NCBI GenBank assembly: GCA_021787175.1
Contig: JAJYMF010000030.1
Coordinates: 1-7,772, forward strand
DNA from: Pseudomonadota bacterium
GTDB taxonomy: Bacteria > Pseudomonadota > Gammaproteobacteria > Xanthomonadales > Rhodanobacteraceae
Length of the DNA: 7,772 nt
Direction: 5' to 3'
A model generated the notes under the pieces. It made no database searches and was not told the origin of the DNA. It was given only the letters and a program-made list of their open reading frames with translations. Positions 1 through 6,090 of the stretch are shown here, piece by piece; the stretch's first letter is position 1, and each line of letters begins with the position of its first letter. A program made the translations under genes and the position numbers.

Positions 1-464
1 CCGATCTCCTCGTCGAAGATCGTCGAGGGACTGGGCCGCGTGTGGCCCTTGAGCTCGAGCCAGTGCGCGGTGGCTTTCATCACGCCCTCCGGCACGACAT
101 CGCGCGGGCAGGCATAGGTGCATTTGTTGCAGGAAACACACTGCCAGATGATGTCCTTGTCGCGCAGCAACTCCTCCTCAAGGCCGAGCCGGATCAGGTA
201 GATCCAGTAGCGCGGGTTGAAATCGGGATTGATCGCGTTGACCGTGCAGGAGTTGGTGCAGGAGCCGCATTGCCAGCAGCGATGGATGTGCTCACCGCCC
301 GGAAGCGCGGCTATCTCGTCCTCCAGCGCCTCGTTGTAGTCGGTGATCACGCGCGTGCCGATGAAGGTGCTCCAGTCGCCGGAAACGTCGACGCCCTCCA
401 GCGAGAGCTTCTCGTTGCGGATCAGGTTTTCCTTGCGGATCAGGGATTTTTCGTGGATCGGCAT
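1..464 (-). CDS. shdrC2: sHdrC2, iron-sulfur subunit of sHdr complex (partial, 3' end missing)
   Basis: Open from an ATG at 464 to the window edge: 154 codons without a stop, so the C-terminus lies outside. The translation starts MPIHEKSLIRKENL and carries two ferredoxin-type motifs, C63-x2-C66-x2-C69-x3-C73 (CWQCGSCTNSC) and C109-x2-C112-x2-C115-x3-C119-P (CVSCNKCTYACP). These bind two [4Fe-4S] clusters in HdrC proteins. The first motif ends in Cys-Thr rather than the common Cys-Pro. The start is well supported: GAGGAG at 476-471 sits 6 nt upstream and overlaps the stop codon of the preceding hyp gene, which suggests translational coupling. HdrC passes electrons between HdrB and HdrA. As the second hdrC of the cluster, after hyp, it is the C2 copy; shdrB2 should follow off the edge. 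Family call is firm; the C2 label rests on gene order. Confidence 0.93.
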   Translation of the reverse strand, partial: MPIHEKSLIRKENLIRNEKLSLEGVDVSGDWSTFIGTRVITDYNEALEDEIAALPGGEHIHRCWQCGSCTNSCTVNAINPDFNPRYWIYLIRLGLEEELLRDKDIIWQCVSCNKCTYACPRDVVPEGVMKATAHWLELKGHTRPSPSTIFDEEI

Positions 465-474
465 GCCGCACTCC

Positions 475-1326
475 TCATGCGCTGAGCTGCAGTGATGCAA
501 TCGACAACGCAGAGGCGGTGTCCGGAAGCTTGACCTTCATGCGGATGCCGTCGGCGTCGCAGCAGTCCAGACCCAGCAGACGGCGCGTGTGCGCCATCGG
601 ATCCTCGCCGCCCGCGAAATCACCCTTGAGATAGGTGCTGCCTCGATCGTTGATGTAGCGCGCATAGAGATGGGCGCAGAGCAGGTCCTGCATCAGCGCG
701 AGGTCGCGGTAGATGCCGTTCTCGCGCAGAAAAGGTTCGAGTTCGTTGCGCAGGGCCAGAAAGATTTCCACGCGATCGGACAGTGTCAGCGTGTCCTGTC
801 CGGGTTCCACGTCGAACCAGATCTCTCGCAACACGCCGCTGCGGGTGTCCGCGTCCCAGATCCAGCGCGTCATCAGCGGGATGGAGTCGGGCGCGGTGAA
901 ATGCAGCATCTCGGCGCCCAGGTCGCGCAGCCAGCGATGTCGGCGGTCTTTCGGAAACCCGGCGAGAAAGGCGTCGAACCGGCTCTGGACGTCTCCCTCG
1001 TCGCCGAGCAAGAGCGTCATGCGTTCGCGCAAGGCTGCGTAGTCATGGTCGGCGAGCCACGGCCCGGCGCGCCGCCGCACGGTCGACATGAAGGTGCACA
1101 GACCCAGAAACTGCAACTCATCCAGTTCCGCGACGCGGCCATCGGCGAGCAGCTCGCGGAAGATCCGCACCTTCAGTTGCAGCGCGGTCAGATACGACTC
1201 GATGCCGGCACCGGTGCCGGCGGCTTCGATCAGCGCGGTGAAGCCGCCGCGGATCGCCGGGCCGCTGAGATCCAGCGTCGACAGCAGGGTCGGGTCCGGG
1301 TTGCGCGTCGTCAGCGTCGTACCCAC
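475..1326 (-). CDS. Conserved sHdr-cluster protein of unknown function ('Hyp')
   Basis: 283 codons between shdrA and shdrC2, exactly where type I sHdr loci carry a conserved gene simply called hyp. I recognise no catalytic domain. The protein looks soluble and mostly helical, with no signal peptide or membrane segment. It has only four cysteines (C77, C217 and the pair C255-C256), so no ferredoxin-type motif. A tryptophan-rich stretch lies near residues 155-170 (TRWIWD, REIWFD). The start is GTG at 1326, three bases after the shdrA stop. Its ribosome site is weak (GGGATGA just upstream, overlapping the shdrA end), so translation probably depends on coupling to shdrA. The stop TGA at 477-475 overlaps the shdrC2 ribosome site. 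Position and co-transcription imply a role in assembly or function of the sHdr complex; that is inference. Confidence 0.88.
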   Translation of the reverse strand: MGTTLTTRNPDPTLLSTLDLSGPAIRGGFTALIEAAGTGAGIESYLTALQLKVRIFRELLADGRVAELDELQFLGLCTFMSTVRRRAGPWLADHDYAALRERMTLLLGDEGDVQSRFDAFLAGFPKDRRHRWLRDLGAEMLHFTAPDSIPLMTRWIWDADTRSGVLREIWFDVEPGQDTLTLSDRVEIFLALRNELEPFLRENGIYRDLALMQDLLCAHLYARYINDRGSTYLKGDFAGGEDPMAHTRRLLGLDCCDADGIRMKVKLPDTASALSIASLQLSA

Positions 1327-1329
1327 GAG

Positions 1330-2382
1330 TCATCCCGCCAGTGCTTCGGTCAGCATGCGCTGGCCGGCGATCGCCGCCATGGCGGCGGCCTGGCCCTGCG
1401 CGATGCTGTCGTCGATGGTCTCCGGCCCGGTCGCGGACCCGGCGACGTAGACGCCGGGACGCGTGGTGCTGCCCATGGCGCTGTAGGACGGACCCTTCTG
1501 CAGAAAGCCGTGCCGCTCCAACTCGATGCCGAACATCGGGGCAAGGGCCCGGTTGTCGACATTGGGGTCCATGCCGATGGCGTGGACGACCATGTCAAAG
1601 GGGATGGTGATCGGGCGCTTGACCAGGGTGTCCTCGCCCTTGACGATCAGGCGCTTGCCGTCGGAGGTGACCTCGGCGATGCGCGCCTTGATGTACTTGA
1701 CGCGGAATTCCTCCTGACTCTGCCAGTAGTACTTGTCCTCGTAGAGCCCGAAGGTACGGATGTCCATGTAGTAGATGTAGACGCTGCATTTCGGCAGCGC
1801 CTCGCGGATTTCCATCGCCAGGTTGGACGACACCGTGCAGCAGATCTTGGAGCACCATTCGCGGCCGATCTGGCGGTCGCGCGAGCCGACACAGAGCAGG
1901 ATCGCCACGCGCTCCGGAACGCGTCCGTCCGAAGGGCAGCGCACCCCCTTGCCGGAGGAGAACATCTGCTCGACCTGGGTCGTGGTGACCACGTCGGGGT
2001 AGGTGCCGAAGCCCCATTCCGGCTTGTTGATGGAGTCGAAATGGGTGAAGCCGGTGCACAGGATCGCGGCGCCGACCTTGCGCGTCTGTCCATTGGACAG
2101 CACGGCCTCGAACGCGCCCGGTTCGCCGGAAAACTGCGTGACCCGGGTCTCGGTGAACACCTCGATCAGCGGATGCGGCTGCACGCGCTGGACCATGCCG
2201 CCGATCGCATCCCGCGCCCATTCGCCGGAGGGCACCAGCTTGGCGTAGCCGGACAGGATCGGCGCGCCGCCCAGGCGGTCGGCCTTGTCCACCAGCACCA
2301 CGCGCTGGCCGGCGCTGGCCAGACCGTAGGCCGCAGAAAGTCCGGCAGGGCCGCCACCCACGACGAGCACGGGTGCACTCAT
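1330..2382 (-). CDS. shdrA: sHdrA, FAD and [4Fe-4S] subunit of sHdr complex
   Basis: 350 aa, the short form typical of sulfur oxidisers; methanogen HdrA is much longer, with ferredoxin-like extensions. An N-terminal Rossmann motif G9-x-G11-x2-G14 (VVGGGPAG), with D32 ending the second strand, binds FAD. The HdrA-type cluster motif is C164-x12-C177-x3-C181-C182 (CVGSRD then WCSKICC). A C-terminal flavin motif, RPGVYVAGSATGPETIDDSIAQG cut into parts at residues 308-330, closes the nucleotide fold. C149 and C199 are further cysteines. HdrA is the central flavoprotein linking the two HdrB/HdrC pairs in a cytoplasmic complex. The ATG overlaps the shdrB1 stop (ATGA, 2382-2379), a classic coupled arrangement, and the TGA at 1332-1330 is three bases from the hyp start. 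All expected cofactor residues are present. Confidence 0.95.
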   Translation of the reverse strand: MSAPVLVVGGGPAGLSAAYGLASAGQRVVLVDKADRLGGAPILSGYAKLVPSGEWARDAIGGMVQRVQPHPLIEVFTETRVTQFSGEPGAFEAVLSNGQTRKVGAAILCTGFTHFDSINKPEWGFGTYPDVVTTTQVEQMFSSGKGVRCPSDGRVPERVAILLCVGSRDRQIGREWCSKICCTVSSNLAMEIREALPKCSVYIYYMDIRTFGLYEDKYYWQSQEEFRVKYIKARIAEVTSDGKRLIVKGEDTLVKRPITIPFDMVVHAIGMDPNVDNRALAPMFGIELERHGFLQKGPSYSAMGSTTRPGVYVAGSATGPETIDDSIAQGQAAAMAAIAGQRMLTEALAG

Positions 2383-3755
2383 GACTGGGCCTCGATCAGA
2401 GCCGGGCGCTGATAGCCCGGACCGGAGGTGATCGCCCGTTTCGGGTCGTACAGCGTCTCGATGCGTCCCGCCTTGACCTCATCGAGATACACCTCGAACT
2501 CGGCCTTGGCCTTCTGCCAGTCGATGCCCAGCTTTTCCAGCAGCCCCTCGAACGGCGAGGCATGCCAGTGCAGCTGCGCGAGCTTGTACGGATGCGCTCC
2601 GCAGACCAGCGCCGCGAACTGGCAATCCGCCATCACCGCCAGCGGGTAGACCTTGTCCACCGCGCCGCCGATCCACTGGCTCTTGTCCAGCGTGGTGATG
2701 CAGCCGGTGTCGTGTCCGACCATGACATCGGCGTGTGCTTCCTCGACCGCGACCTTGATCTTGCGGTCGATCGCGAAGGAGCGGGTGAATTCGCGCTCGC
2801 CGATGATGTGGCGGAAACCGAAACCGCAGCAGTCGTACCAGGTCGAGTAGTCGGCCACCTCGACGCCCAGCGTCTGCAGCAGTCCGGTCGAGACCGCGAC
2901 CCGGTTGCCGTCGAGCACGGTTTCGTCATACAGGACGTCTTCCGGCACCATCTTGTGGACATGGCACGCCGGATGCACGGTTGCGCGGATGTTGCTGCAG
3001 TCGATCACGCGGTGCTCGGCGATGCGCTCGCGCATCACGTGCAGCCATTCCGAGTAATGCACGATCTCCTCGGGGATCAGCAGCTTGCCGTCCACCAGAC
3101 GGCCGAGCTTGCCGAGGATCTGCTTGACCTGCGCGCGCAGCTTGGGCGACTGCAGCAGGAACGCGCGCACTTCCTTGTAATTGCCGAACGAGGTGCCGCA
3201 ATGCACCAGCGGGTAGTAGTAGCCCGCCGGCAGCCCCTCCGCCATCGCGGACACATAAGCCTGGTGGAAATTGCGCAGGAACACCGCGGCGAGGCTGACG
3301 ATGTTGCCGATCCCGGAGCCGTGATAGTTCCAGGCGGTGCACGAGGTCTGGTCGGTCTCGTCCAGATAGCGGGTGCCGAGCTTGTTCTGCAGCCACAGCA
3401 GCGAGCTGGGATAGCCGGGGATGTTGCCGCACTGCCCGCAGGACTTGTGGTGCCAGAACTGATTGGTGGGGATGCGTTTGTTCCAGCCGTAGAGCGTGCG
3501 CCCGGTGACCGGCTCATGCTGCTCGGTGATGCGATGGACGACGATCTCGCCGTCCTTTTCCAGCTCCCACATGAGATCGCGCACGTCTTTCACCTGGTCC
3601 TTGTTGACCAGCATCTCGCGACGATCGATGCGCGCCTCCACCCACGACGTGGCCCGGCGTGCCTCATCGGTCGACAGCTTGACCGGGCGCCATTCCGGGC
3701 CGAAGCCGGAGTAACCCGATGCAGCGGGGCGTTCTTGCTCTTCCTGACTGGCCAT
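2379..3755 (-). CDS. shdrB1: sHdrB1, CCG-domain subunit of sHdr complex
   Basis: 458 aa, placed between shdrC1 and shdrA as in type I sHdr loci. HdrB proteins hold non-cubane iron-sulfur clusters in two CCG domains, where disulfide or thiol chemistry takes place. The C-terminal half shows a recognisable CCG motif: C264, then C309-C310-G311, then C352 in DTGC. The expected C-x2-C ends here as D349-x2-C352. The N-terminal half has a degenerate counterpart: C106 and C109 (SCGQCG), a single C139 where a CC pair is expected, and C186 (HCGTSFGN). About 100 N-terminal residues precede the first cysteine. No signal peptide or membrane segment is seen. The ATG at 3755 has GAGG about 9 nt upstream and lies 15 nt after the shdrC1 stop. 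I do not know how far the motif changes are normal for the B1 subfamily. Confidence 0.92.
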   Translation of the reverse strand: MASQEEQERPAASGYSGFGPEWRPVKLSTDEARRATSWVEARIDRREMLVNKDQVKDVRDLMWELEKDGEIVVHRITEQHEPVTGRTLYGWNKRIPTNQFWHHKSCGQCGNIPGYPSSLLWLQNKLGTRYLDETDQTSCTAWNYHGSGIGNIVSLAAVFLRNFHQAYVSAMAEGLPAGYYYPLVHCGTSFGNYKEVRAFLLQSPKLRAQVKQILGKLGRLVDGKLLIPEEIVHYSEWLHVMRERIAEHRVIDCSNIRATVHPACHVHKMVPEDVLYDETVLDGNRVAVSTGLLQTLGVEVADYSTWYDCCGFGFRHIIGEREFTRSFAIDRKIKVAVEEAHADVMVGHDTGCITTLDKSQWIGGAVDKVYPLAVMADCQFAALVCGAHPYKLAQLHWHASPFEGLLEKLGIDWQKAKAEFEVYLDEVKAGRIETLYDPKRAITSGPGYQRPALIEAQS

Positions 3756-3770
3756 GGTGCGTTACCTCGT

Positions 3771-4109
3771 TCAGTCTGCGGTTGATTCCGCCTGGTGTTC
3801 CTCAACCCATTCCTGGTATTCCTCGCGCTTCTCGTCCATGAGGTCATTGACCACATCGAAAAGATTCGGGTCGATCGTTTCCAGCTGATCCAGTACCCCG
3901 GACGCCTCCCAGATGGTGTAGAGCTCGATCGACGTCTTGATGTTGACTTCCCAGGCCGTGTCCATCGTGTGCAGCGTGGGCACCGGAATGGCCTTGCGCA
4001 GGATGTTCAGCGGCGCCTTGATCTTGGCGATGTTCGGCCCCCAGTCGGCAAAGGCGTCGGGCGTGATCATGTTCGGCGCGAGCTGATTGCCGGTGGTGAT
4101 TAGCTTCAT
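3771..4109 (-). other. C-terminal fragment of shdrC1, possibly translated on its own
   Basis: An open frame of 112 codons starts at ATG 4109-4107, which shares its A with the stop codon of the upstream half (TGATG). It begins MKLITTGNQLAPNM and ends in an acidic tail (EEHQAESTAD). It contains no cysteine, so it is the non-cluster half of shdrC1. No Shine-Dalgarno sequence precedes the ATG, so any independent translation would rely on termination-reinitiation. It is listed separately because, if the frameshift is genuine, this is a second polypeptide. Confidence 0.5.
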
Positions 4110-4510
4110 CAGCACGCGCGTGAACGGCTCAGCACGTCCTTGGCCGACTGCATGCCGTGCTTGATCGCCGTTTCGCGCAGGATCATCACCAGGCCGCCCG
4201 GCGAGTTGTGGAACGGGCAGCGCGCGGCGCAGGTGTAGCACTGGGCGCAGGCCCAGATCTTCTCCTGCATCACGTCGTAGACGCCCTCGAGGTTCTCGGT
4301 CAGCAGCAGCTGCACGATCTCGCGCGGCGAGTAGTCGTAGTAATAGGCGGAAGGGCAGGTCGCGGTGCAGATGCCGCAGTTGAGGCACCCGTACAACTCG
4401 TGGTCGTACAGTGGATGAGAGCGGACGTCCTCGAAGATCTCCTCGAGCTTTTCGCGCGCAACGGTCTGGGTCCCGGATACCGGATCGCCGATGAGCATTG
4501 CTGCCGTCAT
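3771..4510 (-). CDS. shdrC1: sHdrC1, iron-sulfur subunit of sHdr complex, split by a one-base frameshift
   Basis: The gene begins at ATG 4510 behind a strong GGAGGAG six bases upstream. Codons 1-127 encode an HdrC iron-sulfur domain with C42-C45-C48-C52-P (CLNCGICTATCP) and C88-C91-C94-C98-P (CAQCYTCAARCP). After ...SAKDVL the frame runs into TGA at 4111-4109, giving 133 aa. The missing C-terminal half continues from PFTRVLMKL in the neighbouring frame, from 4127 to the stop at 3773-3771. Adding one base near 4128-4130 restores a 246-aa protein (741 nt), with VL-K/E-PFTR at the join. The C-terminal part is acidic and helical. The lost base may be a sequencing error or a true mutation. If real, an ATG at 4109 overlapping the stop could allow separate translation of the second half. 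HdrC1 should shuttle electrons between HdrB1 and HdrA. Confidence 0.88.
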
Positions 4511-4527
4511 AACGCACTCCTCCGGCC

Positions 4528-4543
4528 CGGCCGTGTCCGGCCG
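4528..4543 (-). other. Small GC hairpin between dsrE3C and shdrC1
   Basis: The 42-nt gap between the dsrE3C stop and the shdrC1 start holds CGGCCG, a 4-nt loop, then CGGCCG again, able to form a 6-bp stem. No T-run follows, so it is not a standard terminator. It could slow RNA decay or tune expression between the sulfurtransferase and the complex genes, but short GC stems also arise by chance at this base composition. Confidence 0.3.
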
Positions 4544-4552
4544 CGATCAAAC

Positions 4553-4933
4553 CTAGTAGCTGAGCACCTTGGTGTCGTCGTTTTCCATGACTTCCTCGAT
4601 GACATAGGCGCCGCCGACGATCCCGGCGCATTCCGGGATCAAGTCTTCCTTGGTCATGTCGAACAGGTCGAGATTGGGCGAGCAGCAGAGGAATTTGACG
4701 CCCGCCTCGTGCGCTTCCTTGATGAAGTCATAGACGGTCTTGGGCGAGCCCTCCTTGACGACCAGCGATTCGGCCACGCCCTTCTTCATCAGGCGTCCGG
4801 CCGTCGCGGTGCACACGACTTCGACCTCGTAGTCCATTGCCGCCGCCACCGACGCCTGGAAAAACGGAGCGCCCAGTTCTTCGCCGTTGCGCGGGTCGGT
4901 GTTGACCAGCATGATCAGAAGTTTGCGTGCCAA
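4553..4933 (-). CDS. dsrE3C: DsrE3C-like sulfurtransferase of the sHdr locus
   Basis: 126 aa read from a TTG start: MARKLLIMLVNTDPRN, a typical DsrE/F-family opening (strand, then an N-T-D-P loop). The start is chosen because GGAGG at 4946-4942 lies 8 nt ahead and the family fold begins here. An in-frame ATG at 5047 would add 38 residues with no family character. With this start an adjacent cysteine pair falls at C83-C84 (KFLCCSPN), which as I recall matches the reactive pair of Hyphomicrobium denitrificans DsrE3C; C41 and C102 are extra. These proteins carry protein-bound sulfane sulfur in the cytoplasm and, with TusA, feed the sHdr complex. It is the first gene of the operon, directly upstream of shdrC1, its usual place. 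The family call is firm; the 3C subtype rests on the CC pair and context. Confidence 0.87.
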   Translation of the reverse strand: MARKLLIMLVNTDPRNGEELGAPFFQASVAAAMDYEVEVVCTATAGRLMKKGVAESLVVKEGSPKTVYDFIKEAHEAGVKFLCCSPNLDLFDMTKEDLIPECAGIVGGAYVIEEVMENDDTKVLSY

Positions 4934-4941
4934 CTGAGCTG

Positions 4942-4947
4942 CCTCCA
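4942..4947 (-). promoter_or_regulatory. Ribosome binding site fixing the TTG start of dsrE3C
   Basis: TGGAGG on the minus strand, eight bases before TTG 4933-4931. No comparable purine-rich site precedes the upstream in-frame ATG at 5047, so this site decides the start. Confidence 0.7.
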
Positions 4948-5006
4948 GGCTTGGGATCCGCGCGTTTGGGGTGCGACTGAATGCCACATCCAGCGTGCTG
5001 GCGAAC

Positions 5007-5035
5007 ATATTAGACAATCCGGATGGAAGCACGTT
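5007..5035 (-). promoter_or_regulatory. Candidate promoter of the sHdr operon (AT-rich island)
   Basis: Within GC-rich surroundings the minus strand reads ATTGTCTAATATG. It contains TCTAAT (5014-5009, 5 of 6 matches to TATAAT) and an overlapping TAATAT (5012-5007). No good -35 box is visible at the right spacing, so activation by a regulator is possible. A start of transcription near 5000 would leave a leader of about 65 nt before dsrE3C. It lies downstream of the terminator at 5186-5219, where an operon promoter is required. Confidence 0.35.
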
Positions 5036-5185
5036 GCCCTGCAGCATGGACGCATCCCCCGACCGGGTGTGGGGGGCGCGTGGTCGGTCTGCGCGTCCAG
5101 GAATACGCGATCAACCTGACCCTTGAACTGAGGCCAGCGGGCCTGCGGCGCCGGTTCCTCGCGGCATTCGCCGTGACCCGGACCG

Positions 5186-5219
5186 CAAAAAGCCGCGGCG
5201 TCGATGGACGCCGCGGCTT
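5186..5219 (-). terminator. Intrinsic terminator of the secreted-protein gene
   Basis: A perfect 13-bp inverted repeat, AAGCCGCGGCGTC at 5190-5202 and its complement at 5207-5219, encloses a 4-nt loop. On the minus strand it is followed directly by a run of five T (complement of 5187-5191). This is a strong Rho-independent terminator for transcription arriving from the gene at 5791-5336. It separates that gene from the sHdr operon. Confidence 0.88.
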
Positions 5220-5255
5220 GCGTGAAACTCCCGGCACGTCGGGGCTCGTCCTTGC

Positions 5256-5282
5256 GGCGAGCGCGGTCATCCGCCGCTCGCC
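5256..5282. repeat. Inverted repeat downstream of the secreted-protein gene
   Basis: GGCGAGCGCGG, a TCAT loop, then CCGCCGCTCGCC: an 11-bp stem with one bulged base. No T-run follows on either strand. It lies in the probable 3' untranslated region of the secreted-protein mRNA, ahead of the terminator, and may stabilise the transcript end. Confidence 0.45.
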
Positions 5283-5335
5283 GTTGCCCGCCTGCACCAG
5301 CCCTGAGCGGGCTGGGCGGCCCTTGCCGAACGGGG

Positions 5336-5791
5336 TTACTTGGCCCGGCTGATGGTGAACTTGCCGATGCTGATGCCCAGATCGACGCCCTGGCCCGCGC
5401 CGGCCAGCGCCAGCGAGACGGTGCCCTTGGTCAGGATCTGCGCAGTGCCGGATTTCACCAGGCCGGCATTGGCTTCGCCCTGCGCATAGGAACCGAGCAC
5501 GTCGTCGATGGTGTGCACATCGGTGAAGGTGCCGACGCCGTTGTCGATATGTGACTTGCCCGCGGTCAGGCCGACGCCCTGGGCGGCGATCTTCACGTGC
5601 ATGGAGGTGCCGTTGGCGCAGGTGACGAGGCCGGTGCCCTCGACGTGCTTGTAGATCGCCGACCAGCTGGTCGTGGTGAAGTGCAGTTTGCAGTCCAAAT
5701 TGGCCTCGGCAGCCGATGCGCGCTGGGGAATCATCGCGCCGGCGGCGAGTGCGGCGACCAATCCAAACATCGGCAGATAACGATTCTTCAT
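5336..5791 (-). CDS. Secreted protein of unknown function
   Basis: 151 aa from ATG 5791, chosen because AGGAGG sits 7 nt upstream; a longer frame reaches back to 5872 but has no signal-like character. Residues 1-27 form a classic Sec signal peptide: K2 and R4, a hydrophobic core LVAALAAGAM, then A25-S26-A27 as a signal peptidase I site. The mature protein of about 124 residues is rich in glycine, small residues and beta-prone stretches. It has two cysteines (C34 and C58) that could form a disulfide in the periplasm. The C-terminal part (TKGTVSLALAGAGQGVDLG) is strongly repetitive in small/hydrophobic alternation. I do not recognise a named domain; it may belong to a family of uncharacterised periplasmic proteins. 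It has its own terminator, so a link to sulfur oxidation is not shown. Confidence 0.82.
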   Translation of the reverse strand: MKNRYLPMFGLVAALAAGAMIPQRASAAEANLDCKLHFTTTSWSAIYKHVEGTGLVTCANGTSMHVKIAAQGVGLTAGKSHIDNGVGTFTDVHTIDDVLGSYAQGEANAGLVKSGTAQILTKGTVSLALAGAGQGVDLGISIGKFTISRAK

Positions 5792-6090
5792 GGTCTGGCC
5801 TCCTGGTGGTGGTGGGGTGTTGCCAGTCCGACTGTGGCCCCAGCAAGCTGAACGAGAGATTCTGCCGCGCACATCCGTTCAGGTTGCGGGAGGTTCGGGT
5901 GCCTGGAGACACGACGGACGCAGGCTCACGGTGGTCGTGATGGTGCGGATCGGCGTGTTCGCACTGGGCAGCGGCCCAGCACGGTAAACTGGCGTGTTTT
6001 TTGATCTCCGATTCAGCCCGGCGGCGTTCGCCGCCCTGGGTCCGTACTTCAACCACTGTGCCGATCGAACACCGCGCCACCCCGGAATCC
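5792..6090. other. Divergent intergenic region
   Basis: About 300 bases between the leftward secreted-protein gene and the rightward RIO kinase gene; it should hold both promoters. On the left is the AGGAGG ribosome site of the secreted-protein gene. At 5965-5980 CTGGGC-AGCG-GCCCAG forms a small hairpin. Soon after comes GGTAAACT and a run of six T at 5997-6002. I could not define a convincing -35/-10 pair for either gene. Confidence 0.5.

Larger units (their letters stand above)
4934..5335. other. Intergenic region between dsrE3C and the secreted-protein gene
   Basis: 402 bases without a convincing gene. On the minus strand it contains, from right to left, a hairpin (5256-5282), an intrinsic terminator (5186-5219), a candidate promoter (about 5007-5035) and the dsrE3C ribosome site. 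Open frames crossing it on either strand are arginine- and proline-rich, as expected of non-coding GC-rich DNA. No tusA or rhodanese-like coding sequence is present. Confidence 0.6.

Noticed and set aside
589..2412. A 607-codon open frame on the plus strand across hyp and shdrA
   Set aside because: It is antisense to two clear sHdr genes in a GC-rich sequence, has no recognisable domain and is rich in Arg, Ala, Gly and His as expected of a shadow frame.
2562..3785. A 407-codon plus-strand open frame across shdrB1
   Set aside because: Antisense to shdrB1, which carries the real cofactor motifs; the frame has no domain or ribosome site.
4124..4135. Programmed -1 ribosomal frameshift site in shdrC1
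   Set aside because: A -1 slip would restore the frame, but the sequence at the join (GTGCTGAGCCG) does not fit an X-XXY-YYZ slippery heptamer.
4157..5119. A 320-codon plus-strand open frame across shdrC1 and dsrE3C
   Set aside because: Antisense shadow; both minus-strand genes have clear family motifs and ribosome sites.
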